This document shows positions 54,193 to 62,459 of a stretch of DNA of 64,000 bases, in pieces; within the stretch, counting starts at the first letter, position 1; each line of letters starts with the position of its first letter. The DNA lies in NCBI GenBank assembly GCA_017744715.1, contig JAGIAT010000008.1, forward strand, positions 124,001 to 188,000. Reading direction: 5' to 3'. The DNA is from Niabella sp. (GTDB lineage Bacteria > Bacteroidota > Bacteroidia > Chitinophagales > Chitinophagaceae). Below the pieces are notes generated by a model that was given only the letters and a program-made list of their open reading frames with translations, did not search any database and was not told the origin of the DNA. The position numbers were made by a program, and so were the translations under genes.

Positions 54193-54225
54193 CAAAGGTA
54201 CAAATTCTCCGCCGCAATTCTCAAA
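54193..54225 (-). promoter_or_regulatory. Bacteroidota sigma-A-type promoter of ychF
   Basis: The minus strand reads TTTG (54225-54222), 21 bp, then TACCTTTG (54200-54193) followed by C. This is an exact fit to the Bacteroidota consensus TTTG-N19-21-TAnnTTTG. The expected start of transcription is near 54187, about 90 bp before the ATG at 54096. It supports the ychF start at 54096, since the longer start at 54132 also lies downstream. Confidence 0.75.
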
Positions 54226-54273
54226 TAAAGCCTAACTTCCCGCTTTCGATTAAAAATCATAATCTGACGCATT

Positions 54274-55545
54274 ATGGCATTGAGCAGGATCTGGTCGGCA
54301 TTTATCATTATCGCTATTCTGGTTGCCGCCTTCAAGTGCTTTTTTCTGGGAGAAACACAGCTTTTCAGCTATATGATCAGTGGTAAGGCCAGTGACCCGG
54401 CTAACCCGCTGAAACTGGACGGGGTGATTGAAACCTGCTGGGTAGCAGTGGAGATCTGTCTGAAACTGATCGGGGTGCTCTGCCTTTTTATGGGATTTAT
54501 GAGTATTGCCGAGCGGGCGGGAGGTATCCGTTTTTTATCCCGCATCATCGGTCCCTTCTTTTCAAAGATCTTTCCCGATGTACCCAAAGATCATCCGGCG
54601 ATGGGGCATATGGTCATGAATTTTTCTGCTAATTTCCTCGGACTGGATAATGCCGCAACGCCCTTTGGATTAAAGGCCATGGAAAGTTTGCAGGAGCTGA
54701 ATCCCAAAAAGGATGTGGCTTCCAATGCCCAGATCATGTTCCTGTGTTTGCACGCAGCGGGATTTAATTTAATACCGGTGAGTGTGATCGCTATCCGGGC
54801 CGCTCAGAATGCCTCCGATCCTACCGATGTGTTCATCCCCTGTATGATCGTAACCTTTGTGGGAACCCTGGTGGCGCTCATGATTGTTTCGTTCCGGCAG
54901 AAGGTAAACCTGTTTCAGCCGGTGATACTGGTATGGCTCCTGGGAATATCTGCCGCAGTGGTGGCATTGGTGCTTTATGTGTCTTCGTTGAATGCCGCCT
55001 CGATCCAGTCGTTTTCAGGCGTGCTGAGCAATGGCCTGATCCTGCTGGTGTTTATCCTTATCGTGCTGGGAGGCGTGTATAAAAAAATCGATGTGTTCAG
55101 CGCGTTCATTGATGGCGCCCGTGGCGGCTTTGATACCGCTATAAAGATCATCCCGTATATATTGGGCATCCTGGTGGCCGTAAGCATGCTGCGGACCAGC
55201 GGCACGTTTGATATGGTCATCAACGGGATGAAGTATGTATTCCATGCGCTGGGTGCCGATACCCGTTTTGTAGATGCCCTGCCTACCGCCCTGATCCGTC
55301 CGCTGAGCGGAGGTGCCGCCAGGGGCATGATGGTAAGCACCATGACTACGTTTGGACCTGATTCTTTTGCCAGCAAACTTTCGGGCGTTTTTCAGGGTGC
55401 TGCCGATACCACTTTTTATGTGGTGGCCGTTTATTTTGGAGCCGTGGGTATTAAAAATACGCGGTATTCCATCGGTACCATGCTGCTGGCCGACCTGGCC
55501 GGTGTAATAACCGCTATTTGCATCAGTTACCTGTTTTTTGCCTGA
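54274..55545 (+). CDS. Nucleoside-recognition domain membrane protein (SpmA-SpmB fusion)
   Basis: 423 aa integral membrane protein made of two homologous halves. The first (~1-215) is SpmA-like: FMGFMSIAERAGGIRFLSRI, FPDVPKDHPAMGHMVMNFSA with NFLGLDNAATPFGLKAM. The second (~225-423) is SpmB-like: VFSAFIDGARGGFDTAIKII, PTALIRPLSGGAARGMMVST and GAADTTFYVVAVYFGAVGIK. In spore formers SpmA and SpmB are separate spore-maturation proteins; in non-sporing Bacteroidota a single fused protein is usual, with an unknown transport-related role. The oxygenase gene follows after 31 bp. Confidence 0.92.
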   Translation: MALSRIWSAFIIIAILVAAFKCFFLGETQLFSYMISGKASDPANPLKLDGVIETCWVAVEICLKLIGVLCLFMGFMSIAERAGGIRFLSRIIGPFFSKIFPDVPKDHPAMGHMVMNFSANFLGLDNAATPFGLKAMESLQELNPKKDVASNAQIMFLCLHAAGFNLIPVSVIAIRAAQNASDPTDVFIPCMIVTFVGTLVALMIVSFRQKVNLFQPVILVWLLGISAAVVALVLYVSSLNAASIQSFSGVLSNGLILLVFILIVLGGVYKKIDVFSAFIDGARGGFDTAIKIIPYILGILVAVSMLRTSGTFDMVINGMKYVFHALGADTRFVDALPTALIRPLSGGAARGMMVSTMTTFGPDSFASKLSGVFQGAADTTFYVVAVYFGAVGIKNTRYSIGTMLLADLAGVITAICISYLFFA

Positions 55546-55576
55546 ACCTTTTGCCCGTTTTCCTGTTTAAAAAAAT

Positions 55577-56758
55577 ATGGAAACGCCTTCCCGTTACCAG
55601 GTTAATACTACGTCCTTTGATCATTACTGGAAAAAAGGAGCAGGCCGTTTATTATTGCAGCAATTGGGGTACACACCCGATATCCGGAACGCAGATGCTT
55701 TTAAACACTACTTACTGGAATGGGACCAGGATGGCGATGCGGTTGTACACCAGCTTTATAACCAGGTGGGGTTTGCTGCAGCGCATGGCGCACTGGAGAC
55801 CTATTTGATTGATGGTACCGCAACCGGTACGGCGAAGCCGGTACTGGATGCATTCTTCAGCAGTTTCGAGATTGGCCCTTCCTGGCTGGATCACGATAAA
55901 ATCGATAAAGGCATTGAGTTGAGTCAGCGCTCCGGCATTCCCGGGCTGCTGGTGTTACGTAATTATTGTTTAATGGGCGGCTATGAATCTGCAGCCATTA
56001 ACAAGCCGCTGATCTATACCGGGGCGTTGAAAAAGGGCGCCGCAAAACGGCTTACGGAGACAACGCTTTTCTGGATCGGCATTACCCGTACGGGGGCTTT
56101 CAAAGAGGGGGGAGGCGGGTTATTACAGGTACTTGGTACCCGGCTTATCCATTCGTATTCCCGTGTAAACATCCTGGAAAAAACAGACTGGGATACCGCG
56201 CAATGGGGTGTGCCGCTGAATACCTGGGACATGCTGGCCACCCAGCTGGGCTTTTCGCTGGTTTTTCTTACAGGCCTGCGGCGTATGGGGTTCCGGCCTT
56301 CAGCCGAGGAAACGGAGGGCCTGTTTCATCTGTGGAAATATATCGGTTATCTGTTAGGGATCCCTTTGAAACTGCTGCCGGCGAATGAGGCGGAAGCCAT
56401 CGAAGCCCTGTACTACTGGACCATGACGCAGTCGAAGGGGGATGCCGATTCCGTTGCCCTGGCGCAGGCGCTTATCAGTGAAACCGTTACTTCGGGTTTC
56501 CCGAAATCGATATGGGCTCGTAAGCTGATGCAACAGCTGCACCTGTTTTATAACTATTTTTTTCTGGGAACGTATTCCTGCCGGTTGCTGCAGATTCCCA
56601 AACCGGTAGCGGGCCATATTGCCTATCTTTTTTTATGGCGTCTCAGGAGACTGGAGCGAAGGATGAACCAACCGGCATTGCGCGGAAAGGTGATCCGGGA
56701 TGGCGCTGCACGACAGGCCCGGGCGCTGGAAATTTACCTGAAGTATAAGCGCTTCTGA
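55577..56758 (+). CDS. MpaB/DUF2236 family oxygenase-like protein
   Basis: 393 aa, cytoplasmic or peripheral, without a signal peptide. The DUF2236/MpaB family (which includes the rubber latex-clearing protein) is haem-binding. Visible family segments are KRLTETTLFWIGITRTGAFK, GTRLIHSYSRV with the conserved H after R-L, then WGVPLNTWDMLATQLGFSLV (the G-x-P-L-N-x-x-D motif) and RRMGFRPSAEETEGLFHLWK followed by YIGYLLGIP. It begins 31 bp after the SpmAB gene and may be co-transcribed with it. The substrate is unknown. Confidence 0.87.
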   Translation: METPSRYQVNTTSFDHYWKKGAGRLLLQQLGYTPDIRNADAFKHYLLEWDQDGDAVVHQLYNQVGFAAAHGALETYLIDGTATGTAKPVLDAFFSSFEIGPSWLDHDKIDKGIELSQRSGIPGLLVLRNYCLMGGYESAAINKPLIYTGALKKGAAKRLTETTLFWIGITRTGAFKEGGGGLLQVLGTRLIHSYSRVNILEKTDWDTAQWGVPLNTWDMLATQLGFSLVFLTGLRRMGFRPSAEETEGLFHLWKYIGYLLGIPLKLLPANEAEAIEALYYWTMTQSKGDADSVALAQALISETVTSGFPKSIWARKLMQQLHLFYNYFFLGTYSCRLLQIPKPVAGHIAYLFLWRLRRLERRMNQPALRGKVIRDGAARQARALEIYLKYKRF

Positions 56759-56829
56759 CCGGCTGGCATTGAGAAGCTAACCTCCTTGCTGGGGTAGCTG
56801 CAGCTGATCAGTCCTGGTTTTGCATACCG

Positions 56830-57606
56830 TCAGTCGGGGCAGGTGTAAGCCGTATAGATCAAGGTACCGTCCTTCTCCTGTTTCATCGTGTATACTTTTT
56901 TGAAATTACCGTCGTCGCCTCTTTTTAATAAGGCCACTCCTGTATTGTATTTCTGAAGGATTAACGCCATTGCGGCTTCTTCAGAGGCTCCGTACCAGCC
57001 TTTCAGCTGATTGATCTCTTCTACAAGTGCTTTAGGAAATGTAGGCTGGTACTGCGTTTGGGCGAGCGTATCGCGGATGCCCCGTACCCTTGGGTAACGT
57101 ATGTTGAACATTTCGGCGGCTGTTGCATTGACCAGCACCAGCGCATATTGTGTTCCGTTGGGCAACACAATGAATTTCTGGTACCGGCCGTTGTTTGTCA
57201 TGGCCTGATCGATAAAATGATAGAGATCGCCGCTGGAAGGAGGACGGTTTCCCGGGTGATTGTGCAGGTCTGCGAAACGATGCGTGATGGCAGGAACAAT
57301 GGTCGTATTGGCAACGCCATTACTGATTGCCGAATGTATGAGACTATCGCTGAATGTACGGCCAAAAGATACTGCGTGTTCGTTTTGATCCACAGCGGCC
57401 CTGGTAATCGCTGCCAATGCAGTACTATACACAATGTGTTTTGAAAAAAGTGTGGCTTTTTTTGCGGCAATCGTTGCTTCGGCACAGGGATCTGGCAACA
57501 CCGGTACCGGGGCTGCGGGAGGATGAAGACAGCTTCCCGCTAAAAGTACTGCAGCCAGAAGGAATAACGTTGCGCTTCTTTTTATTCCGGCTTGGTACCA
57601 CGTCAT
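56830..57606 (-). CDS. Lipoprotein with JAMM-like motif (HNHPG-x5-SGD)
   Basis: 258 aa. N-terminus MTWYQAGIKRSATLFLLAAVLLAGSC ends in a lipobox with Cys26, then a Pro-rich linker. Residues 115-127 read HNHPGNRPPSSGD, close to the H-x-H-x7-S-x2-D zinc signature of JAB1/MPN (JAMM) peptidases but one residue shorter; an upstream Glu that could act as the catalytic acid cannot be fixed. The surrounding ITHRFADL...LYHFIDQ and GRYQKFIVLPNGTQYALVLV segments fit a JAB-like beta-fold. Its ATG overlaps the stop of the PaiB-like gene (ATGA), so the two are translationally coupled. Function unknown. Confidence 0.75.
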   Translation of the reverse strand: MTWYQAGIKRSATLFLLAAVLLAGSCLHPPAAPVPVLPDPCAEATIAAKKATLFSKHIVYSTALAAITRAAVDQNEHAVSFGRTFSDSLIHSAISNGVANTTIVPAITHRFADLHNHPGNRPPSSGDLYHFIDQAMTNNGRYQKFIVLPNGTQYALVLVNATAAEMFNIRYPRVRGIRDTLAQTQYQPTFPKALVEEINQLKGWYGASEEAAMALILQKYNTGVALLKRGDDGNFKKVYTMKQEKDGTLIYTAYTCPD

Positions 57607-58226
57607 AACGACTGCTGGTTTTTTTGCATGTATGCTGCAATATAACGCTCATTGCTGTCTTCACTTTGAGCCAGGGTATGAATGATCTTTTCCTGTTCTG
57701 CCGTTGTTTTGTTTTGACTCAGCTTTTGTTTCGCCTGGATATCTGTAGCCCGGATCTTAAATGCCACGATGCCCTGGCTCATTTTAAATTTAAAGTCTTG
57801 CGGAAGCTGGTCGTAACGGGTTTTGTAGGCCGCTTCATAATGCGCCACCGTTTGGTCCAGTATCTGAAAAACCGCATCCTGTTCGGTGATGAGACTGCCC
57901 TTCCCGTAAACATGCACCGATATATAATTCCAGGTTGGTACATTCTGCTCTTTTTCATAATGAAAAGGAGAAATATATGCATGCGGCTCATGGAAAAGCA
58001 CCAGCACCTGATCATTGTTTTCAATCTGTTTCCACTGGGGATTAGCTTTGGCAAAATGTGAAATCAATACCAGAGCATCCTCTTCCTGCTCCACGAGAAA
58101 GGGCAGGTGCGTAGCAACCGGTAATCCATCTGCTGCAGTTGTAATGATGGTTCCGAATGAAAACCGTTCTATAAAAGAGCGGATGTCACTGTTGCTGGTC
58201 ATGCGATTGATCGAAGGAATATACAC
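57603..58226 (-). CDS. PaiB-like FMN-binding protein
   Basis: From the GTG at 58226 the product is 207 aa, the length of B. subtilis PaiB, and starts (M)YIPSINR, as family members do; an ATG at 58286 would add 20 unmatched residues. Motifs: RFSFGTIITTAADGLPVATH (FMN-binding split barrel), DALVLISHFAKANPQWKQI, VLFHEPHAYISPFHYEKEQN and VPTWNYISVHVYGKG. PaiB was described as a transcriptional repressor of sporulation and protease genes; most homologs are probably flavoproteins of unknown function. It is the first gene of a two-gene operon with the JAMM-like lipoprotein (4-bp overlap). Confidence 0.92.
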   Translation of the reverse strand: MYIPSINRMTSNSDIRSFIERFSFGTIITTAADGLPVATHLPFLVEQEEDALVLISHFAKANPQWKQIENNDQVLVLFHEPHAYISPFHYEKEQNVPTWNYISVHVYGKGSLITEQDAVFQILDQTVAHYEAAYKTRYDQLPQDFKFKMSQGIVAFKIRATDIQAKQKLSQNKTTAEQEKIIHTLAQSEDSNERYIAAYMQKNQQSL

Positions 58227-58423
58227 TGCCGTAAAAGTTATTGTTGAAGCATCGGGACCATGGTCCTGGAATGCCGTTTCCTTCAAAGGTAAAGGCTTTC
58301 TTTGAATATGGATCTCTTGTGCTGGTGCCGGGGGAAATGACTAATTTAGCATTATGGTGCCATACTGCCAGTCCTGGGAGAATGTATAAAGGACTTCTGT
58401 ATGAAACAGTTTAAATCTTTACT

Positions 58424-59125
58424 ATGCAACGGGAACATTATTTAGAAGTGCATTATATCAACCGGAGCGGATGGCTGCGGGCTGCGGTGCTGGGTGCCAA
58501 TGATGGTATCCTGTCTACCTCAAGCCTCGTGATCGGTATTGCTGCGGCCACCGATCTGCGCAACCCGATCGTACTGGCGGCGCTGGCCGGTATTGTGGCG
58601 GGCGCCTTCTCTATGGCGGCCGGTGAATATGTGTCGGTAAGTTCACAGTCGGATATTGAAACGGCCGACCTGAAAAGAGAGGAGCGGGAACTGGCCACGA
58701 TGCCGGATATCGAATTAAAGGAACTGGCAAAAATATATGAGGGCCGGGGGCTGACTCCGGAATTAGCTATGGAGGTGGCGCAGGCGCTTACGACCCATAA
58801 TGCCCTGGAGGCGCATGCGAAGGATGAACTGGGTATTAATGAAATAACACAGGCCCGGCCTTTCCAGGCGGCCCTGGCTTCCGGAGCTTCTTTTATAGCA
58901 GGAGGGTTGCTGCCCTTGCTGGTGGCCATTTTTGCACCGGTGAAGTACATGGTGGTCAGCGAATATGTAAGCGCCATCCTGTTCCTGGCCATTGCAGGAA
59001 TGGTGGCTGCCCGTGCGGGAGGATCCAGTGTTATTAAAGGGATCGTAAGGGTTTGCTTCTGGGGCACGGTAGCGATGGGTGCTGCGGCGCTGGTTGGGTA
59101 TTTGTTTGGGGTGCAGACGGGATAA
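58424..59125 (+). CDS. VIT1/CCC1 family transporter
   Basis: 233 aa. The family signature is seen in helix 1 (VLGANDGILSTSSLVIGIAA), helix 2 (GIVAGAFSMAAGEYVSVSSQ with the acidic and Met residues that bind metal), a cytoplasmic helical metal-binding segment (~85-150; DIETADLKREERELATMPDI, THNALEAHAKDELGINEITQ), then ALASGASFIAGGLLPLLVAI and two further helices. VIT1/CCC1 proteins export iron or manganese from the cytosol; the ion here is not proven. It begins a new unit, and its 3' end runs into the 59129-59841 repeat array four bases after the stop. Confidence 0.94.
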   Translation: MQREHYLEVHYINRSGWLRAAVLGANDGILSTSSLVIGIAAATDLRNPIVLAALAGIVAGAFSMAAGEYVSVSSQSDIETADLKREERELATMPDIELKELAKIYEGRGLTPELAMEVAQALTTHNALEAHAKDELGINEITQARPFQAALASGASFIAGGLLPLLVAIFAPVKYMVVSEYVSAILFLAIAGMVAARAGGSSVIKGIVRVCFWGTVAMGAAALVGYLFGVQTG

Positions 59126-59128
59126 GAG

Positions 59129-59841
59129 AAGGTTTCAAGTTTGAAGTTCAACGTTTCAGGTTGGATCTTGCGCTTCGCTCGGTGCTGGCGTTCAATTTCC
59201 GGGTTCCGCAATATCCTGATCGAAGGACAGATCATGAAGCAGCAACGATATCTTAACTTCTACATTTAATATTCCACATTCGTTATTTTGCATTCCCGAA
59301 GGGATAAAGGTTTAACGTTTAAGGTTCAAGGTTTCAGGTTGGATCTTGCGCTTCGCTCGGTGCTGGCGTTCAATTTCCGGGCTCCGCAATATCCTGATCG
59401 AAGGACAGATCATAAAGCAGTAACGATATCTTAACTGCTACATTTAATATTCCTCATTCGTTATTTTACATTCCCGAAGGGAGAAAAGGTTTAACGTTTA
59501 AGGTTCAAGGTTCAAGGTTTCAGGTGATCTTGCGCTTCGCTCAGTGCTGGCGTTCAATTTCCGGGTTCCGCAATATCCTGATCGAAGGACGGACCATGAA
59601 GTAGTAACGATATCTTAACTGCTACATTTAATATTCCACATTGATTATTTTACATTCCCGAAGGGAGAAAGGTTTAACGTTTAAAGTTCAAGGTTTCAGG
59701 TAGGATCTTGCGCTTCGCTCGGTGCTGGCGTTCAATTTCCGGGTTCCATAACATCCTGATCGAAGGACGGACCATGAAGCAGTAATGATATCTTAACTTC
59801 TACATTTAATATTCCACATTTATTATTTTACATTCCCGAAG
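59129..59841. repeat. Tandem array of four ~180-bp direct repeats
   Basis: Units begin at about 59129, 59307, 59486 and 59669 (spacings 178, 179 and 183). Each has a head of degenerate AAGGTTTAACG / TTTAAGGTTCAAGG / TTTCAGG words (the head that recurs in other gaps), then GATCTTGCGCTTCGCTCGGT, GCTGGCGTTCAATTTCCGGG, CAATATCCTGATCGAAGGAC, AACGATATCTTAAC, TACATTTAATATTCC and ATTCCCGAAGGG. Copies differ by a few substitutions and by head length (copy 3 has an extra TTCAAGG). Unit length is not a multiple of three, and no long frame runs through it, so it is non-coding. It fills most of the 814-bp gap between the VIT gene and the next gene. Confidence 0.95.
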
Positions 59842-59902
59842 CGCCCGGGTTAATCTTTTCCTAATTCGGCTTTGAAGCATCAAATGAAGGAACGCTCCGG
59901 TT

Positions 59903-59910
59903 TATTTTTG
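59903..59910 (+). promoter_or_regulatory. Candidate -7 box (TATTTTTG)
   Basis: TATTTTTG matches TAnnTTTG, 30 bp before the ATG at 59940, just after the repeat array. No TTTG is seen at 19-21 bp. Confidence 0.4.
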
Positions 59911-59939
59911 TGTATAATTAAAATGAGCAACCGACGTCT

Positions 59940-60431
59940 ATGAAAAAATTAACGCTTTTCCTGTTGTGGATGTTTTGTGCTACCACATTGTTTTCACAGG
60001 TATATAAACTGGAGCCGGTATTTACGGACAGGGTACAGATGACCTATCTCTCTTACTGGAAGCAGCTGGAAGGCCCGCCTGCGCAGGAAAAAACGGATAC
60101 GTTTTCGCTTTGGGGATACCAGCTTTATCACGACAGCTGGAATACGGGCGCTTATGAAGTAGCGTATTTCAAAGGCAATGCAACGGACAGCTACCATTTC
60201 TTACAGGCAATTGATGCGTTTGCTGAGAAATATGAAAATGAAGACAAGGTTACAACCATCATTTCCGGTGTACGCGTTAAAACACTCAATCAGATGCTGT
60301 TTAAGTATACCCTGGTGTTTGACACGGACAATAAAGTGGTTTGTAAGTTTACCCGCAAACAATGGAAAAATATCTTGGCTCAATTTGAATCCTTTTGCCA
60401 GGCAAATCAGATCCTGTACAAGAGCCGGTAA
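59940..60431 (+). CDS. Small exported protein, family unknown
   Basis: 163 aa with a clear signal peptide MKKLTLFLLWMFCATTLFSQ. The mature part is a mixed alpha/beta protein: VYKLEPVFTDRVQMTYLSYW, YQLYHDSWNTGAYEVAYFKG, YHFLQAIDAFAEKYENEDKV, MLFKYTLVFDTDNKVVCKFT and WKNILAQFESFCQANQILYK. I do not recognise the family; the layout is compatible with a small periplasmic protein. It is convergent with the methionine aminotransferase gene, with only 3 bp between the stops. Confidence 0.8.
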   Translation: MKKLTLFLLWMFCATTLFSQVYKLEPVFTDRVQMTYLSYWKQLEGPPAQEKTDTFSLWGYQLYHDSWNTGAYEVAYFKGNATDSYHFLQAIDAFAEKYENEDKVTTIISGVRVKTLNQMLFKYTLVFDTDNKVVCKFTRKQWKNILAQFESFCQANQILYKSR

Positions 60432-60434
60432 TGC

Positions 60435-61580
60435 TTATAAGCTGCAGAGGATTGCAGTGGCCGCTTCCAGGATATCGTCATTTTTTGCAAAGCTTAACCG
60501 CACCTGTTTGATGCCCGGAGGTTTCCGGTAAAAGGCACTCAATGGTATGGTGGCCACTTTATGTTCTGTGGCCAGCCAGCGGGCAAACGTTACATCGTCC
60601 ATATTGCTGATGGCGCTGTAATCGAATAGCTGAAAGTAAGTGCCCTTTGACAGGCTATTGAGTTGAAACCGGGAAGGCTGCATCCTGCTTAAAAGCAGGT
60701 CACGCTTGGCCTGCAGCATTACGGAAGCAGGCTCCTGGCCGGGTAATAACAGGTACTTTGCAAGTGCGTATTGCGCCGGTGTGTTTACACTAAAACTCAG
60801 GTATTGATGAATAGAACGGAAGGCCTCGGTGAGCGCGGGTGCTGCAATCAGAAAACCAACCTTCCAGCCGGTAATATGATACATTTTTCCAAACGAATAT
60901 ACAGACAGTACCTTGCCTTCAAGCCCTTTTTGAAGAAACCCCGGAAGGTGTTGCTGCCCGTCGTATACAATGGTGTCATAAACTTCATCTGATATCACAT
61001 AGATCTCCCGGTTACCGATGATCGAAGCCAGTTGGGCCCAATCCTCAACGGTCCATACCCTGCCGGTAGGATTGTGCGGTGTATTAATGATGATGGCCCT
61101 CGTTTTATCTGTAATGGCATCTTTGATCTGTTGCCAGTCGATCTCAAAATTTTTCTGTTCGTCGAGCCGGATACAAACCGGAATTCCGCCGTTGATCTCA
61201 ATCGCCGGTACATAGCAGTCAAAGGCCGGTTCAAGATAAATGACTTCATCGCCTTTGCTCAACACGGTTGACAGCGCCGTGAAAATACCATAGGTAGCGC
61301 CCGGGGTGACGGTTACCGTATCCGGAGTGCAAAAAGCCGTGCAATGCCTGTTGTTAAACACCATGGCAATATTTTCCCGCAGTTCCGGCAGTCCGGGCAT
61401 GGGCGCATACTGGTTAAATCCTGCAATGGTGGCTTCTTTCAGCAAATCACTTAAAGCCGGAAATACGGGGAAGTCCGGCAAGCCCTGGGAAAGATTGTAA
61501 GCGTTTTCCTTCCGGGCCAGGGAGGACATGGTGGTAAATATGTTGAGGGCTGCAGCCGTGTGTTTGGGTATAATTGCCAT
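60435..61580 (-). CDS. Methionine aminotransferase (YbdL-like, class I/II PLP)
   Basis: 381 aa cytoplasmic fold-type I aminotransferase. Motifs: NLSQGLPDFPVFPALSDLLK, NQYAPMPGLPELRENIA, VTPGATYGIFTALSTVLSKG, IIINTPHNPTGRVW (substrate and PLP binding), VISDEVYDTIVYDG and VYSFGKMYHITGWKVGF with the PLP lysine Lys232; the C-terminal QVRLSFAKND carries the substrate-carboxylate Arg. The S-F-G-K-x-Y-H-x-T-G-W-K-V-G segment is typical of YbdL/methionine and kynurenine aminotransferases. It lies 9 bp downstream of the HD-domain gene on the same strand, so the two are probably one operon. Confidence 0.92.
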   Translation of the reverse strand: MAIIPKHTAAALNIFTTMSSLARKENAYNLSQGLPDFPVFPALSDLLKEATIAGFNQYAPMPGLPELRENIAMVFNNRHCTAFCTPDTVTVTPGATYGIFTALSTVLSKGDEVIYLEPAFDCYVPAIEINGGIPVCIRLDEQKNFEIDWQQIKDAITDKTRAIIINTPHNPTGRVWTVEDWAQLASIIGNREIYVISDEVYDTIVYDGQQHLPGFLQKGLEGKVLSVYSFGKMYHITGWKVGFLIAAPALTEAFRSIHQYLSFSVNTPAQYALAKYLLLPGQEPASVMLQAKRDLLLSRMQPSRFQLNSLSKGTYFQLFDYSAISNMDDVTFARWLATEHKVATIPLSAFYRKPPGIKQVRLSFAKNDDILEAATAILCSL

Positions 61581-61589
61581 GCTTTTGCT

Positions 61590-62261
61590 TTAATAAGAAC
61601 CTGATCCGTTTACGCCATTCCATTCCTGGTAAAACTGTGCTACAAAGATTTCCATGAACCGGTGCCGGTTTTCGGCCATTTGTTTGCCGGTTTCAGTGTT
61701 CATTTTGTCTTTTAACAAGAATAATTTTTCATAAAAATGATTGATCGTTGGGGCTTCATTGTTTTTGTATTGCTCCTTTGTGGCATACTGTGCCGGTTTT
61801 ATAGCAGGATCATACAGTTTCCGGTTCTTAAAACCGCCATAGTTAAAGGCCCGCGCAATACCGATGGCGCCCAGTGCATCCAGCCGGTCTGCATCCTGTA
61901 CAATGTCCAGTTCAATGGTCTTATAGTGTTCCGATGTGTAGCTTCCCTTGAAGGAAATATGCCGGATGATATTTTCCACCGCAGTAATAACGGGTGCCGC
62001 TACCCGTTCCTTTTCCAGGAACTCCCGGGCAATACGCGGGCCCAGGGTTTCATCACCGTTATGAAATTTGGCATCGGCAATATCATGCAGTAAGGCACCT
62101 AACTCCACTACCAGCAGATCGGATGTTTCCTGTGCCGCAATATGTTTTGCGGTTTTCCAGACCCGCTCAATATGAAACCAGTCGTGCCCGGCCTCTGCGC
62201 CCTGCAGCTGCTGTTGAACAAAATCACGTGTCTTTTCAATTATCTCGTTGTGTGGCGTCAT
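61590..62261 (-). CDS. HD-domain phosphohydrolase (YedJ-like)
   Basis: From the ATG at 62261 the protein is 223 aa; a frame from 62318 would begin upstream of the -7 box at 62281-62288 and so is not favoured. Metal ligands of the HD superfamily are visible in AGHDWFHIERVWKTAKHI, LGALLHDIADAKF (His59-Asp60) and IIRHISFKGSYT, with the distal Asp in VQDADRLDALGAIGIARAFN. The family is a predicted metal-dependent phosphohydrolase acting on nucleotides, substrate unknown. It is followed by the aminotransferase gene after 9 bp. Confidence 0.93.
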   Translation of the reverse strand: MTPHNEIIEKTRDFVQQQLQGAEAGHDWFHIERVWKTAKHIAAQETSDLLVVELGALLHDIADAKFHNGDETLGPRIAREFLEKERVAAPVITAVENIIRHISFKGSYTSEHYKTIELDIVQDADRLDALGAIGIARAFNYGGFKNRKLYDPAIKPAQYATKEQYKNNEAPTINHFYEKLFLLKDKMNTETGKQMAENRHRFMEIFVAQFYQEWNGVNGSGSY

Positions 62262-62280
62262 ACTGATAAAAATTCCGGAA

Positions 62281-62288
62281 CAAAGATA
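62281..62288 (-). promoter_or_regulatory. Candidate -7 box (TATCTTTG) of the HD-aminotransferase operon
   Basis: The minus strand reads TATCTTTG, an exact TAnnTTTG, ending 19 bases before the ATG at 62261. It decides between the two possible starts of the HD gene. Confidence 0.45.
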
Positions 62289-62459
62289 TTTATTTCGGGG
62301 CAAGCCCGCACAGAACAACGGTTAAACCACGAAGGGGCAACATTTGCTGCCATTCAGGAATAATTTAGTTGCGTTTCCCCGGTAATTTAAAACAGGTGTG
62401 TTAATTTTACTCCTTTGCGGGCATTAACGGTTATACAACGGATAAATACATCATCACAA

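Noticed and set aside
56830..57606. A RadC-type DNA repair protein
   Set aside because: The motif is similar, but the protein has a lipoprotein signal and lacks RadC's helix-hairpin-helix region and spacing.
59129..59841. The array as a CRISPR locus
   Set aside because: Units are ~180 bp and nearly identical throughout; there is no 25-40 bp repeat with variable spacers and no cas gene.
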